Below are positions 34,710 through 44,328 of a DNA stretch of 64,000 bases, in pieces. Source of the DNA: Mesorhizobium sp. AR07 (GTDB lineage: Bacteria > Pseudomonadota > Alphaproteobacteria > Rhizobiales > Rhizobiaceae); NCBI RefSeq assembly GCF_024746815.1, contig NZ_CP080528.1:930001-994000 (forward strand), written 5' to 3'. The first letter of the stretch is position 1. Every line of letters starts with the position of its first letter. The position numbers and the translations under genes are program-made. The notes beneath the pieces were generated by a model. It was not told the DNA's origin. It searched no databases and saw only the letters and a program-made list of their open reading frames with translations.

Positions 34710-36752
34710 CAATCCTGAATCTCAACAGGTCTTAGGCCGCGCTGTTCTTGACCACGCGCAGTTCGTGGTTGCTCAGCCGTCGGGAAGCGGGCGTCCGGCC
34801 TTTGCCGCTCGTATGCTGAGCGAAGTCGGAAATCGGGCAGGGTCGGCCAAGTAGGTAACCCTGGATCGCATCGCAGGCTTCTTGCCGCAGGAAGGTCAGC
34901 TCCGCGTCCGTTTCGACGCCCTCTGCCAGGACCGGGAGCTTGAGGCCCCGAGCGAGGCCAAAGACCGCACGCATGACGGCAGCCGCCTCATCACTGGTAT
35001 CCACCGCCCGGACTAGAGACTGATCGACTTTGATCTTATCAAACGGGAATGCCCGCAGATTCGATAGCGACGAGTATCCGGTGCCAAAATCATCCATGGC
35101 GATTTGAACCCCAAGGCTTTTGAGCTGACGCAGGGCAGAGAGCGCCCGCCCGATATCCTTGATCAGGCAAGTTTCGGTAATCTCCAGCTCGAGGCGGAAC
35201 GGATCGAGACCGGTTTCTTTCAGCACTGCCCCGACCAGCTCGGGCAAATTCCCGCCGTGGAGTTGCATGGCCGAAACGTTGACGCTGATTGCTAGCGGTT
35301 GTTGCCAGCTTGCCGCTTCGGCGCAGGCGGTCCGCAGCACCCATTCACCGATCTTCAGAATGGCGCCACACTCTTCCGCGATCGGGATGAACACGGCCGG
35401 CGGAACGGCGCCGCGTTCCGGATGATCCCACCGGAGCAGCGCTTCGAAACCGAAGACCTTGTTGGACAGGAGTTCCGCCTGCGGTTGATAGACGAGGCGG
35501 AGTTCCTTGCGCGAGATCGCGTGACGGATGTCGTGCTCGAACTGGCGGCGATCGCGCAGGTGCTCACCCATGGACGGCTCGAAAACGCAATAAAGGCCAC
35601 GGCCCTGCATCTTGGCCTCATAAAGCGCAGCGTCGGCATGGCTCAGAAGGGTCTCCCGATCGGGTGCATCGTTCGGGAATACAGCGATGCCTATGCTGGT
35701 GCCGATGGTGACACCGGCGGGCAGGTTAGCGCCTGTGTCGTTGAGTGCGTCCAGGATGGCTTCAGCAGTGCGCGTCGCATAGCCCGCGCTCGGCAGACCG
35801 GGAACAATCACAGCGAACTCGTCGCCGCCCAAGCGCGCAACCATCTGCCCTGGCTTAAGGACGCCCCTGATCTTCTCGGCCACACACTGCAGCACGGCGT
35901 CTCCGACGAGATGGCCGAAGAGGTCGTTGATCTCCTTGAAGCGGTCGAGGTCGAGGAAGAGGACGGCAAGGCACCGCTCAGCGCCGCGATGCGTCGTAAA
36001 CTCGGCCTCCAGCTTTTCGTTAAAGCTCGTGCGGTTTGGAAGCTTGGTCAAGGGATCGTGGTGGGCAAGGAAATGAATCTCTTCCTCCGCCCGCTTGCGC
36101 CCGCGGATATCGCGCACGGCAAGAACCTGGTGTTGCTTGCCGGCATAGAGGATGCTGGCCGGATCAGCTCAACCGGGACCGTGCTGCCGTCCGTCGCGCA
36201 TAGTCCCACCTCCAGCGGCGTTTGCGTAGTGCCCGAGAGCTCGCCTTGGGAAACCGTGGGAAAGAAGGACGCGAGCGGGCGGCCGGCCGGCTGAGAGCCG
36301 TCGACGCAGGCAAGCGCGGCGAAACTGCGATTGGCTGCCACGATCTCGGTTTCGTTGCACACGATCAGCCCCTCGACGGCCGCGTCGGCCAGCTCCTGCA
36401 TGCGCGCTGCTTCGCCGGCGCGACGGAGATCGCGCACATCGAGGGCGAGGCCGATGATGGCCAAAAGGATGATGACGATCGAAACGAGGGCTACGCCAGC
36501 GGCCATCCAGTCCGCGGGCAACGCCGTTGCGGAAATGACAATGCGCGGGTCTGGCATGATTGCGGCCGCGCCCATCGCCGTGAAATGGTGGCTGCAAATC
36601 GCTACCGTCAGCACGAGGGCGCCGAGCGCCTTCCACTTGACCGTGTTGGCGTGAAGGGCAACCGGCAATGCGGCCGCGCCGAACAGCCCACCAAGAATGA
36701 TTGAGGCGGCGACGAGCGGCACATCCCAGACGACGCGGCCCGCGATCTCGAA

Positions 36753-38160
36753 TGAGCTATGGCTGAAACTGGGTGATGACGGTTTGAGAAGGGCGGCGTA
36801 TCGAGGCGGGTGATGAAGCCTGCCAGAACCTCTCAAGGAGAGCGATACGCCATGAACGAGACTATCAACATTGTTCGCCTTCGTCAGCCCGACGAAATCG
36901 ATGATCCCCTGACGGATGTGCTTCGCACCGGCGCGCGCAAATTGCTGGCGCAGGCGATCGAGAATCGAGATGGAGGCCGAAGCGTTTCTTGCCGAGATGC
37001 GGGATCTCAAGCTTCCGGACGGACGTGACCGGCTGGTCCGGCACGGTCACGGGCCGGAGCGGAGCATCCAGACGGGGATCGGGGCGGTGCCCGTCAGCCG
37101 GGTGAAGGTCCGGGATCGCGGCGCGAACGGTGAAGCGGAGCGCATCCGTTTTTCCTCATCGATCCTGCCGAAATGGGCGCGTCGGACACGAAGTCTGGAT
37201 GCGCTTCTTCCCGTTCTCTATCTGCGCGGCATTTCGACGGGCGACTTTCAGGAAGCTCTGGCAGCTCTGTTGGGCAAGGAGGCGCCGAACCTCTCACCCT
37301 CGGTGATCACGCGACTGACGGCGGAGTGGGGCATCGAATACGATCGTTGGCAAAAGCGCGATCTTTCGGCGCGCCGCTATGTGTATGTGTGGGCGGACGG
37401 GGTCTACCTGCAGGCCCGGATGGAAGATCATGCCGAATGCATGCTGGTCCTGATCGGCGCCACGCCCGAGGGCAAGAAAGAGCTGCTCGGCTTCCAGACC
37501 GGCATTCGTGAGAGCGCACAGAGCTGGCGCGAGCTGCTGGTCGACGTCAAGCGTCGTGGCCTGCAGATCGCGCCCGATCTTGCCGTCGGCGACGGCGCGC
37601 TTGGCTTCTGGAAAGCGCTCGATGAGCTCCTTCCCGGCACCAAGCACCAGCGATGCTGGGTGCACAAGACAGCCAACGTGCTCAACAAGGTGCCGAAATC
37701 GGTGCAGGCCGCCATGAAGACGGACTTGCGCGAAATCTTTTCCGCCCCGAACCGAGCCTCAGCCGAGACGGCGATTGCCGTCTTTGTCGAGAAATATGAT
37801 GCGAAATACGGCAAGGCGGTCGACTGCCTGACCAAAGATCAGAATGCCTTGCTGGCGTTCTACGATTTCCCCGCCGAACATTGGGATCATCTGCGAACGT
37901 CCAATCCCATCGAGAGCGTCTTTGCGACCGTTCGCCATCGCACGGTGCGTACCAAGGGCTCACTCTCCTCGAAAACCGCCAGGCTGATGGTCTTCAAGCT
38001 GGTCATGGCCGCGGCCAGGACGTGGCGACGACTGAAAGGACAAAATCAGTTGCCTAAACTCATCGCAGGTGCAACGTTCCAGGATGGAATCGAGGTCATT
38101 GAACTGAAGCCGCAGAGCGCCGCTTGATCAGCCTCGTCACCCAAATTGCAGCATAGCTCA
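36753..38160 (+). mobile_element. IS256-family element, 1.41 kb, with 7-bp target repeat
   Basis: TCTCGAA flanks the element (36746-36752 and 38161-38167). The ends are inverted: TGAGCTATGGCTGAAACTGG on the left, and TGAGCTATGCTGCAATTTGG read inward from the right. Removing the element and one target copy restores GMAAFEIAGRVVWD in the MHYT gene. Confidence 0.9.
36852..38127 (+). pseudogene. IS256-family transposase with a 1-base insertion
   Basis: From the ATG at 36852 the frame reads MNETINIVRLRQPDEIDDPL to LLAQAIE. An extra A near 36963 then moves the protein into the frame EMEAEAFLAEMRDLKLPDGR, which stays open to 38127. Mutator/IS256 motifs follow: YVYVWADGVYLQ (Asp), LAVGDGALGFWKAL (Asp), QRCWVHKTANVL and SNPIESVFATVRHRT (Glu). 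The long downstream frame alone lacks the N-terminal DNA-binding start. Confidence 0.85.
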
Positions 38161-38685
38161 TCTCGAATGCGGCCATGCCAGTGTAGTGCATCACCGCGAT
38201 GCCGCCTCCCACGATCGCACCGCCGATCCAGCGTCCATGTGGAACGCGTGGCGAGGTACTGATCGTGAGACCCGTCCCGGTCAAAGCGATCGCGGCCAGC
38301 AACGACATGATCGTCAAAGCGATGTTGTAGCCGCTCGGTACGGCGGGCTGGAAGGCCAACATGGCTATGAAATGCGTCGCCCAGATGCCGAAGCCGGTGG
38401 CGACCGCGGCGACGGCTAGCCAGATCCGTCGCATTTCGCTTTCACTGCGCCCGACATGGTGGAGGAGGTTCACGGCCGTGAAGGAGGCCAGGGCGCAGAT
38501 CAAGGCCGCTAGCGCGACCAGACGCAGATCATGCTGCGTCGCAATGCAAGTGTAGACTTTCAACATGCTCTTCCCCCACGCAGGACGATCACCCGCTTGG
38601 GGAGAAATCTACGGCCAAAACTTGAATAAAGCGCTTAAGCGGAAAATCCGCTTTGATCATCGTTACCGAAGGTCGTGAAAGAACC

Positions 38686-38922
38686 CTATGGCCCTGGCTC
38701 GCTGCAGAATGGGGCGGGCCGGTCGCGCCATATATGGGAACGCCTGATTGTAGGCTTAGGGCCAAGACTCACGAGTGATTCCTCGACCGCAACAACGGTC
38801 ACCGGGTCGCTTTGATAACTGTGACCCAAGGGGTCGCGAACCGGATGTGGATGTTTGCCAGGCAGGTATGCGTAGTCCGGGAAATTCTTTTCGCGAGGAC
38901 GTGACATAGACCCAGCAATCAT
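38686..38922 (-). pseudogene. 5' fragment of a DUF309-family gene
   Basis: From the ATG at 38922 the protein reads MIAGSMSRPREKNFPDYAYL then PGKHPHPVRDPLGHSYQSD, the DUF309 N-terminus. It diverges after VAVEESL, before the YYWEAHEAWE core. DNA about 150 bp long is shared with the broken gene at 17235-17785, including about 40 bases upstream of the start. Confidence 0.7.
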
Positions 38923-39098
38923 GAAAGCGCGTTGGTGGCAATTCCAGATGAAGTAATCGCTTGCGCCAGAGTGCCAGCGGTAAAGAAATATCTTGCGCTG
39001 CCCCGACAAAATGCGCTCATGGTGCCATTCCTCCATGGGCACGTGCGCCGGGAGGGCACCTCTAAAACGACCGATAGACCGAGGGAGGGCTCAACCCA

Positions 39099-40748
39099 AT
39101 GAGCAGGGTGCCGCGCGCAGATGCGAGTCCAGCTTCGTCGGCGACATTTGCGCCGCTTGAGAATGCGACCTTTCGATCGATCTGGCTTGGCACCCAGGTC
39201 GCCAGCCTTGGCTGGCTAATTCAAACTGTCGCCATCAGTTGGCTGATGGCGACCATCTCGACTTCGGACGTGATGGTCGCCTTGGTTCAGGCTTCGACGA
39301 CACTCCCCATATTCGTCCTGTCGATCATCGCCGGGGCCCTGGCGGACAATTACAGCCGCCGCAATCTCATGTTCGCTGGCTGGTGCATGATAGCGTTATC
39401 CTCGGCGATGCTGACTGTTCTTGCGGCCCTCGGGATTTTCATTCCATGGATGGTTCTCGCATTCAGCTGTTTGGCCGGAGCGGGTGCCGCTTTCACCGAT
39501 CCTGCTTGGCACGCGTCGGTGGGCGATATCTTACGAAAACGCGAAGTCCCAGCCGCGGTCACGCTCATCTCGGTTGGATACAACGCCATTCGAAGCGTCG
39601 GCCCGGCGCTCGGTGGCATCGTCGTTGCCTCCTTTGGACCTCTGACAGCTTTCGCTGTGGCGACACTGACCTATGTAGCGCTGCTGTGGACCATAGGGCG
39701 CCGCAAATGGGATGTTCGCACCTCACCTCTCCCGCGCGAGCCTTTGACCACCGCCATCCATGACGGAGCGCGCTTCACGGCCCTGTCGGCGGAGATCAAG
39801 GCGGCAATCGCGCGTGGAGCGCTTTTTGGCCTGACCAGCATCTCCATACTCGCGCTGCTGCCTCTCGTTGCCCGCGATCAACTAGGGGGAGGACCAATCG
39901 TTTATGGTATCCTGATGGCCGGCTTCGGGACGGGCGCCTTGTGCGTCGGCATTTGCAACAATGTCTTGAGGCGGTCGCTGTCCCAGGAGCGGCTTACAAC
40001 ACTGGCATGCATTGCCTGTGCGGCGTGCTGTCTATCTCTTGCTCTCACTACTTCAGTGGCGGTGGCGGCTATTGCGCTGGCGCTCGGCGGAGGGGGCTGG
40101 GTCGTCACCTGGACGGGGCTTGACGTGAGTGTCCAATTGGCAAGCCCAAGGTGGGTCGTTGGTCGCACGCTCTCGATCTACTATGCCCTTTCGTCGGGCG
40201 GTATCGCAGCCGGCAGTTGGCTGTGGGGCACAGTGGCTGAGAACTATTCGCTTACCTTAGCCCTCGAGGTTTCCGCTGGCGCGCTCGTAGTGGTCGCGGC
40301 CACCGGCTTCCTGATGCCTATCCGTCAATGGCAAGACTCTGATCAGGATCCTTTTGGCTTCGAAACGCCACAGCTCGCTCTCGACCTGAAGCCGAGAAGC
40401 GGGCCAATCGTCGTCAAGATCGAGTACTCAATACCGGAGGCGAACGTCGAAGCTTTCCTGGACCGGATGCAGGAACGACGGCGAGTGCAAAGCCGTGTCG
40501 GTGCTCGGCACTGGAATCTCCAACGCGATCTTCAAGATCCTTCGCTTTGGACAGAAACCTTCCGCACGCCGACCTGGATGGACTATCTGCGCCTGAACCA
40601 TCGCCTCACGGCGGCGGACAAAGCGTTGGACCAACATCTGCTCGAATTGAACATGGCAAATCCGCCTCGTACCAAGCTCTCGATTGAACGACCGACCGTG
40701 GCAACCCGCAGGCGGGATCAGTCGACGCGATTTTTCTTCCGGCTGTGA
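39099..40748 (+). CDS. MFS exporter of the MFS_3 (EntS-like) group with C-terminal ABM-type domain
   Basis: The protein is 549 residues. Residues 20-405 form about 12 membrane segments with the MFS_3 pattern (TFRSIWLGTQVASLGWLIQT, GALADNYSRRNLM, GAGAAFTDPAWHASVGDILR). The last ~130 residues (GPIVVKIEYSIPEANVEAFL then DRMQERRRVQSRVGARHWNL) form a soluble tail resembling dimeric alpha-beta barrel domains often fused to this group. Relatives export siderophores or other small molecules. The substrate is unknown. It reads away from the broken DUF309 gene. Confidence 0.85.
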   Translation: MSRVPRADASPASSATFAPLENATFRSIWLGTQVASLGWLIQTVAISWLMATISTSDVMVALVQASTTLPIFVLSIIAGALADNYSRRNLMFAGWCMIALSSAMLTVLAALGIFIPWMVLAFSCLAGAGAAFTDPAWHASVGDILRKREVPAAVTLISVGYNAIRSVGPALGGIVVASFGPLTAFAVATLTYVALLWTIGRRKWDVRTSPLPREPLTTAIHDGARFTALSAEIKAAIARGALFGLTSISILALLPLVARDQLGGGPIVYGILMAGFGTGALCVGICNNVLRRSLSQERLTTLACIACAACCLSLALTTSVAVAAIALALGGGGWVVTWTGLDVSVQLASPRWVVGRTLSIYYALSSGGIAAGSWLWGTVAENYSLTLALEVSAGALVVVAATGFLMPIRQWQDSDQDPFGFETPQLALDLKPRSGPIVVKIEYSIPEANVEAFLDRMQERRRVQSRVGARHWNLQRDLQDPSLWTETFRTPTWMDYLRLNHRLTAADKALDQHLLELNMANPPRTKLSIERPTVATRRRDQSTRFFFRL

Positions 40749-40787
40749 TCGCCGGCTTTGGGTTGGTAGAGCTTGGGGGACAGCGAG

Positions 40788-41036
40788 ATGACCGGTTTGG
40801 TGAGATTTGAGAGGCAAGTCGTGGTCCAGATTGGCCGCCACAGCCCAGAACGTGCCGTATTCGATGTCAATGATGCGGCCGCCATCTTGCTGCAGGTTTC
40901 TGGTCGTCAGACGGAGAAGCGCAGGGCAGCGATGGACGCCTGTTTGAAGGCACTACGGGGTAAGGCTCATCCACCCGCCGCCCGAAGAGCCTTCGTCGCG
41001 GCCGCGCGCGAAGCAAATATCCTACGCGGCGATTGA
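40788..41036 (+). CDS. DUF982-family protein
   Basis: The protein is 82 residues from the ATG at 40788, with the rhizobial DUF982 pattern: V…V…ERAVFDVNDAAAILLQ, a central ACLKALRGKAHPPAARRAFV and a final AAREANI. The family is abundant in rhizobia and has no known function. It is 39 bases downstream of the MFS gene and may be co-transcribed. Confidence 0.72.
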   Translation: MTGLVRFERQVVVQIGRHSPERAVFDVNDAAAILLQVSGRQTEKRRAAMDACLKALRGKAHPPAARRAFVAAAREANILRGD

Positions 41037-41189
41037 CAGGTCAAAAATCGTTCGACGCTGACCGAAGCGGCGAGAAAATATGTAAAGAGCCGCTTTGGCT
41101 GACAAGAATGCACCGGTCTACGTCTTCAGCAACGCCCGCAAGCAGCGTAAAGTCTTCGCCCGAAATCAGGTGGTATCCGATCTCCAGGG

Positions 41190-41467
41190 TGAACGCGCCG
41201 CTGGCCGCCGGGCCGCAGGCCCTGCTGATCAAGGGCGGCCACGCATCGGGACATCGATCAACCGATGTTCTGTTGCGCTTCGATCAAGAACCAATCCGCT
41301 TCGACACACCGCGCCTGATCTCATCGATGCGCGGGACGGGTTGCATGCTTGCCAGCGCGATTGCGGCGCATCTGGCCAATGCGAGATCGCTTCAAGATAG
41401 CGTGCGCGAAGGCAAGCTGTTCGTGTTCGAGAAGCTCCGGAAACATGCAGCCGAAAACAGCGAGTGA
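41190..41467 (+). pseudogene. thiD-like C-terminal fragment
   Basis: The frame reads GPQALLIKGGHASGHRSTDV, RGTGCMLASAIAAHLA and LFVFEKLRKHAAENSE. These match the substrate and anion-hole region of the ThiD kinase family (LIKGGH; HGTGC). The N-terminal two thirds are absent. It opens the second duplicated block. Confidence 0.68.
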
Positions 41468-42801
41468 CCGTTTTGCGGCGGTTTGCCGACCACCACATGG
41501 GAGCGTCTGACGAGCGATCTCCCTTCTCCAAAGAAAGCGAGTTCGAGGGGCCTCTGAAGGAGCGGAAGAACTCGCGTTTCCTTTTTTCACGGTCCGCTGA
41601 GAAGTCTTCAGCCTAAACATGACTATTGTGGTTCGCCTGTCGTATTTCCGAACGCCATTGCACGGTAGAGTGACCGAACCTCACTGGCGTGGCACGGAAG
41701 GCCAGGAGGCCATCGTACAAGCTGAGGCATAGGACGGCGCAGACCGTCCGCTCTTCAAAGAAGAATATTCTCCAGGGGGATCGTCATCATTGATCCGGCT
41801 GTCAGGAGGCCTGGGCAGCTGAAAGAGGGCGATGGCTATGATATGGTCAGGGACGGGATTGCATGGTTTGCGTCAGGCACCTGCACGGATCACCTCTCAA
41901 AAATGGCAGGCCGGTCCCGGCATCGAAGCGCCGTCGCGAGATTTTCGCGGTCGCGGTGGCTTCGCTGTCAATTGTCCGCAGGGCGAAATCCGCAGCAAAT
42001 GAGTGTGCGCTAAAAGGCATAGCCGCCTCCGCAAGCGGAGGCGGCTACAAAAGCGCAATCGATGCGAATTTCGTGACGACCACCGTCGTGTCCTTCAGCA
42101 GGATTTTGCAGAATGCCGCCACTTTCCGCGCGTGCTGCGGGCTCAGATTGCTCGTCGGTAAGTCCAGAGCTGTGCGGGCGGGATGTTGCGGACGACGAAA
42201 TCATAGTGAGACACGACGTAGCGGTCGGGCATGATCACCGGCGACAAAGGTCCGTAGGTGATCTGAATGACAGGTCTCCCGCGAGGGATTCGGGCAAGCA
42301 AATCCTCAAGCAATGCAATGCGCTGTTCCATCGGAAAACTCAGCAACGGCACCGCACTTATCACACAGTCGAATTGCTCCCCGCTCCGCTCGGCCAGCAC
42401 TTCCTCCAGCGCGAACGCATCGCCCAATCGAAAATCCACCCCTGGAAAGCGTCGTGTGAGACGATGATAGAAATCCTTGGAATATTCGACCGAAACCAGC
42501 TGATGCGGCTTGATGCCCCTTTCCAGGATTGCCTTGGTGATGACGCCAGTTCCTGCGCCAAGTTCAAGAACCGGCAATCCGGATGCCGGATTGATAACGC
42601 TTGCCATACGACGCGCGGCATGAACGGACGTTGGCATCAGCGCGCCCACTCGCTTCCTGTCCTTCTGCCAGCCCTTGAAGAATTGCACTTCTTCTTCAAA
42701 CTTCCTGCCGAGGCGCTCCTTCAATCGAAAGACCATATCCACTCCCTGCTACGCTATTTGTCTGGGTCATTTTGACGACGCACGTTTGTCCAAGCCTTGC
42801 G
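41408..42801. repeat. duplicated block, copy B (thiD-like end, spacer, pmtA)
   Basis: Counterpart of 25215-26847, with the same order and recognisable DNA identity in coding and spacer parts. The spacer 41468-42142 has no supported gene. Confidence 0.8.
42143..42736 (-). CDS. pmtA: phosphatidylethanolamine N-methyltransferase PmtA (copy B)
   Basis: The protein is 197 residues from the ATG at 42736. It is the same as copy A except for a handful of substitutions and one deleted residue (PVIMPDRY against PVIKMPDRY). The SAM motif VLELGAGTGVITKAIL is intact, so both copies could be active. Confidence 0.93.
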   Translation of the reverse strand: MVFRLKERLGRKFEEEVQFFKGWQKDRKRVGALMPTSVHAARRMASVINPASGLPVLELGAGTGVITKAILERGIKPHQLVSVEYSKDFYHRLTRRFPGVDFRLGDAFALEEVLAERSGEQFDCVISAVPLLSFPMEQRIALLEDLLARIPRGRPVIQITYGPLSPVIMPDRYVVSHYDFVVRNIPPAQLWTYRRAI

Positions 42802-42810
42802 GCTGCTCAA

Positions 42811-43701
42811 TCATGCGGCATTAGCTGCCGCGAGCAGCTCGCCTTTGCGCTGCCCGGGCAGAACGCCGACGTTATCGATAAGCCGCGTCCCGCCGAGCCA
42901 GGCGGCGACGATCAGGCGGGCCGGTCGGTCCGCGGCGGAAAGCGGCGACAGGTCCTGGGCTGCTCTCAGCTCGAGATACTCGACTTCGTCGTAACCGGCA
43001 GCGCGGATCGCTTGCCTGGCCTCGGCAAGCACAAGCTCCGCCGGCGCTCCCGCCGACAATCGCCCGGCCGAGGTGGAGAGGACTTCGGCGAGCCTTGGCG
43101 CTGCCAAGCGCTGTTCGGCCGAGAGCCTGACATTGCGCGACGACATCGCCAAGCCGTCGGCTTCACGTACCGTTGGACATGCTACAATCTCGATCGGAAT
43201 CTCGAGATCGCGGACGAGCCGGCGAACCACGTGCAGTTGCTGGAAATCCTTCTCGCCGAAGAAGGCGAGATCAGCACGCGTCTGGAGAAAGAGCTTGGCG
43301 ACGACGGTTGCCACGCCGTCGAAATGGCCGGGACGGAACGCGCCGCACAGGCCCCTGCTCACCCCACTCACCGAGATCGTAGTGGCGAAACCTTCCGGAT
43401 ACACGTCCGCTGCATTTGGCGCGTAGAGCAGATGAGCGCCAAGCGGCGCAAGCTTGGCGGCATCGTCATGCTCAGTGCGCGGATAGGCCGCGAGATCGGC
43501 CGCGCTGTTAAACTGTTTCGGGTTGACGAAGAGCGTCACGATAACCCGGTCGGCCTTGGCGAGCGCGGTTCGCACCAAGCTCAGATGGCCTTCATGCAAG
43601 GCACCCATAGTCGGCACGACAGCGACCTTCAGGCCCTTCTGACGCCATCCGGCCACAGCCATGCGCAACTCGGCGACGGTTCGTGCGATCGGAATGATCA
43701 T
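42811..43701 (-). CDS. panC: pantothenate synthetase PanC
   Basis: The protein is 296 residues with the complete family set: VPTMGALHEGHLSLVR (HxGH), FVNPKQF, FGEKDFQQL, GLAMSSRN. It joins pantoate and beta-alanine with ATP to give pantothenate. The start overlaps the stop of the truncated panB by four bases (ATGA), so the original panB-panC operon is visible. panBC on the symbiosis island is known from Mesorhizobium loti. Confidence 0.96.
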   Translation of the reverse strand: MIIPIARTVAELRMAVAGWRQKGLKVAVVPTMGALHEGHLSLVRTALAKADRVIVTLFVNPKQFNSAADLAAYPRTEHDDAAKLAPLGAHLLYAPNAADVYPEGFATTISVSGVSRGLCGAFRPGHFDGVATVVAKLFLQTRADLAFFGEKDFQQLHVVRRLVRDLEIPIEIVACPTVREADGLAMSSRNVRLSAEQRLAAPRLAEVLSTSAGRLSAGAPAELVLAEARQAIRAAGYDEVEYLELRAAQDLSPLSAADRPARLIVAAWLGGTRLIDNVGVLPGQRKGELLAAANAA

Positions 43702-44192
43702 CCGGCTTCTTCTCCATTCACGGACCTTGGCGCATCGCCGAAGACATGGTCGGATCCCGGAAAGCGGCGGTCGCGCACTTCCTGCGCATAGGCCGCGATC
43801 GCCTCCCCGGCGATCTCACCGAGTTCGGCACAGCGCTTGACGAATTTGGGCCGGAAGTCGCCGAAGGTGCCCAACATGTCGTCGACGACGAGAATCTGTC
43901 CGTCACAGGCTGCCGAGGCGCCGATACCGATCGTCGGGATCGCCACCTCTGCGGTGATGGCGGCGATCATCTTCATGCGAAAGCCGATCATGTCCGCCAG
44001 GCTGTGGACGACCTGGTCCGGGCAGCGCGGATCATCGATGCAACGCGCCAGACGGTCGGCCACCCGCAGTCGTTTTTCCACCTCGGCCAGAGCCAGAACA
44101 CCGCTGTTCGACGACAGCATGCCGCCGTCAAAACGAGCGATGACGGATTTGCCGCCCACTGATGACAAACCGCTCAGCGGCAGGTAGATCAT
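43698..44192 (-). pseudogene. chimera: IS1380-type transposase N-terminus fused in frame to PanB C-terminus
   Basis: Residues 1 to about 73 (ARFDGGMLSSNSGVLALAEV, DDPRCPDQVVHSLADMIGFR) are the N-terminus of an IS1380-family transposase. From KMIAAITAEVAIPTIGIGAS to GTFGDFRPKFVKRCAELG the sequence is the C-terminal part of ketopantoate hydroxymethyltransferase (PanB), ending at the panC overlap. The junction near 43973 falls in a MIAA stretch that both proteins share. The PanB part lacks most of the barrel, so enzyme activity is not expected. Translation through the chimera may still couple to panC. Confidence 0.88.
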
Positions 44193-44328
44193 TCATGGCG
44201 GGTGTGGTCTCCGGGAAATGATTCGGATCGGCTTTAGCAACCAAATCCTACGTCATTTCAACGGCTTGCGCCACATCCGCCAACCACCCTGAATTTCTCG
44301 GGCTAGGTCCCTCGGTATGGACCGAGCA

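Larger units (their letters stand above)
34732..38566 (-). pseudogene. MHYT-PAS-GGDEF-EAL gene broken by an IS256-type element and a frameshift
   Basis: The gene starts at the ATG at 38566 with membrane MHYT repeats (WATHFIAMLAF; GIAVMHYTGMAAFE). It is interrupted by the IS at 36753-38160, and resumes IAGRVVWDVPLVAAS … VAICSHHFTAMGAAA. A PAS-like segment follows. Near 36165 one base appears missing (ELIRPAS then ILYAGKQHQVLAVRD in another frame). A full GGDEF domain (LGGDEFAVIV) and EAL domain (FEALLRWDHP, ITETCLI, DDFGTGYSS, EGVET) follow to 34732. The last 461 residues could still be made from an internal start as a soluble GGDEF-EAL protein. The stop codon lies at the junction with an IS5-type end. 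Confidence 0.88.

Noticed and set aside
35299..36294. 331-residue plus-strand frame opposite the GGDEF-EAL gene
   Set aside because: The minus-strand frame carries all conserved GGDEF/EAL motifs; this one has none.
41041..41232. Minus-strand 63-residue frame with a LISGEDFTLL segment, loosely like dihydrodipicolinate synthase
   Set aside because: Too short and the match does not continue; no supporting neighbours.
42772..43791. 339-residue plus-strand frame opposite panC
   Set aside because: PanC motifs are complete on the minus strand; the plus frame is a shadow.
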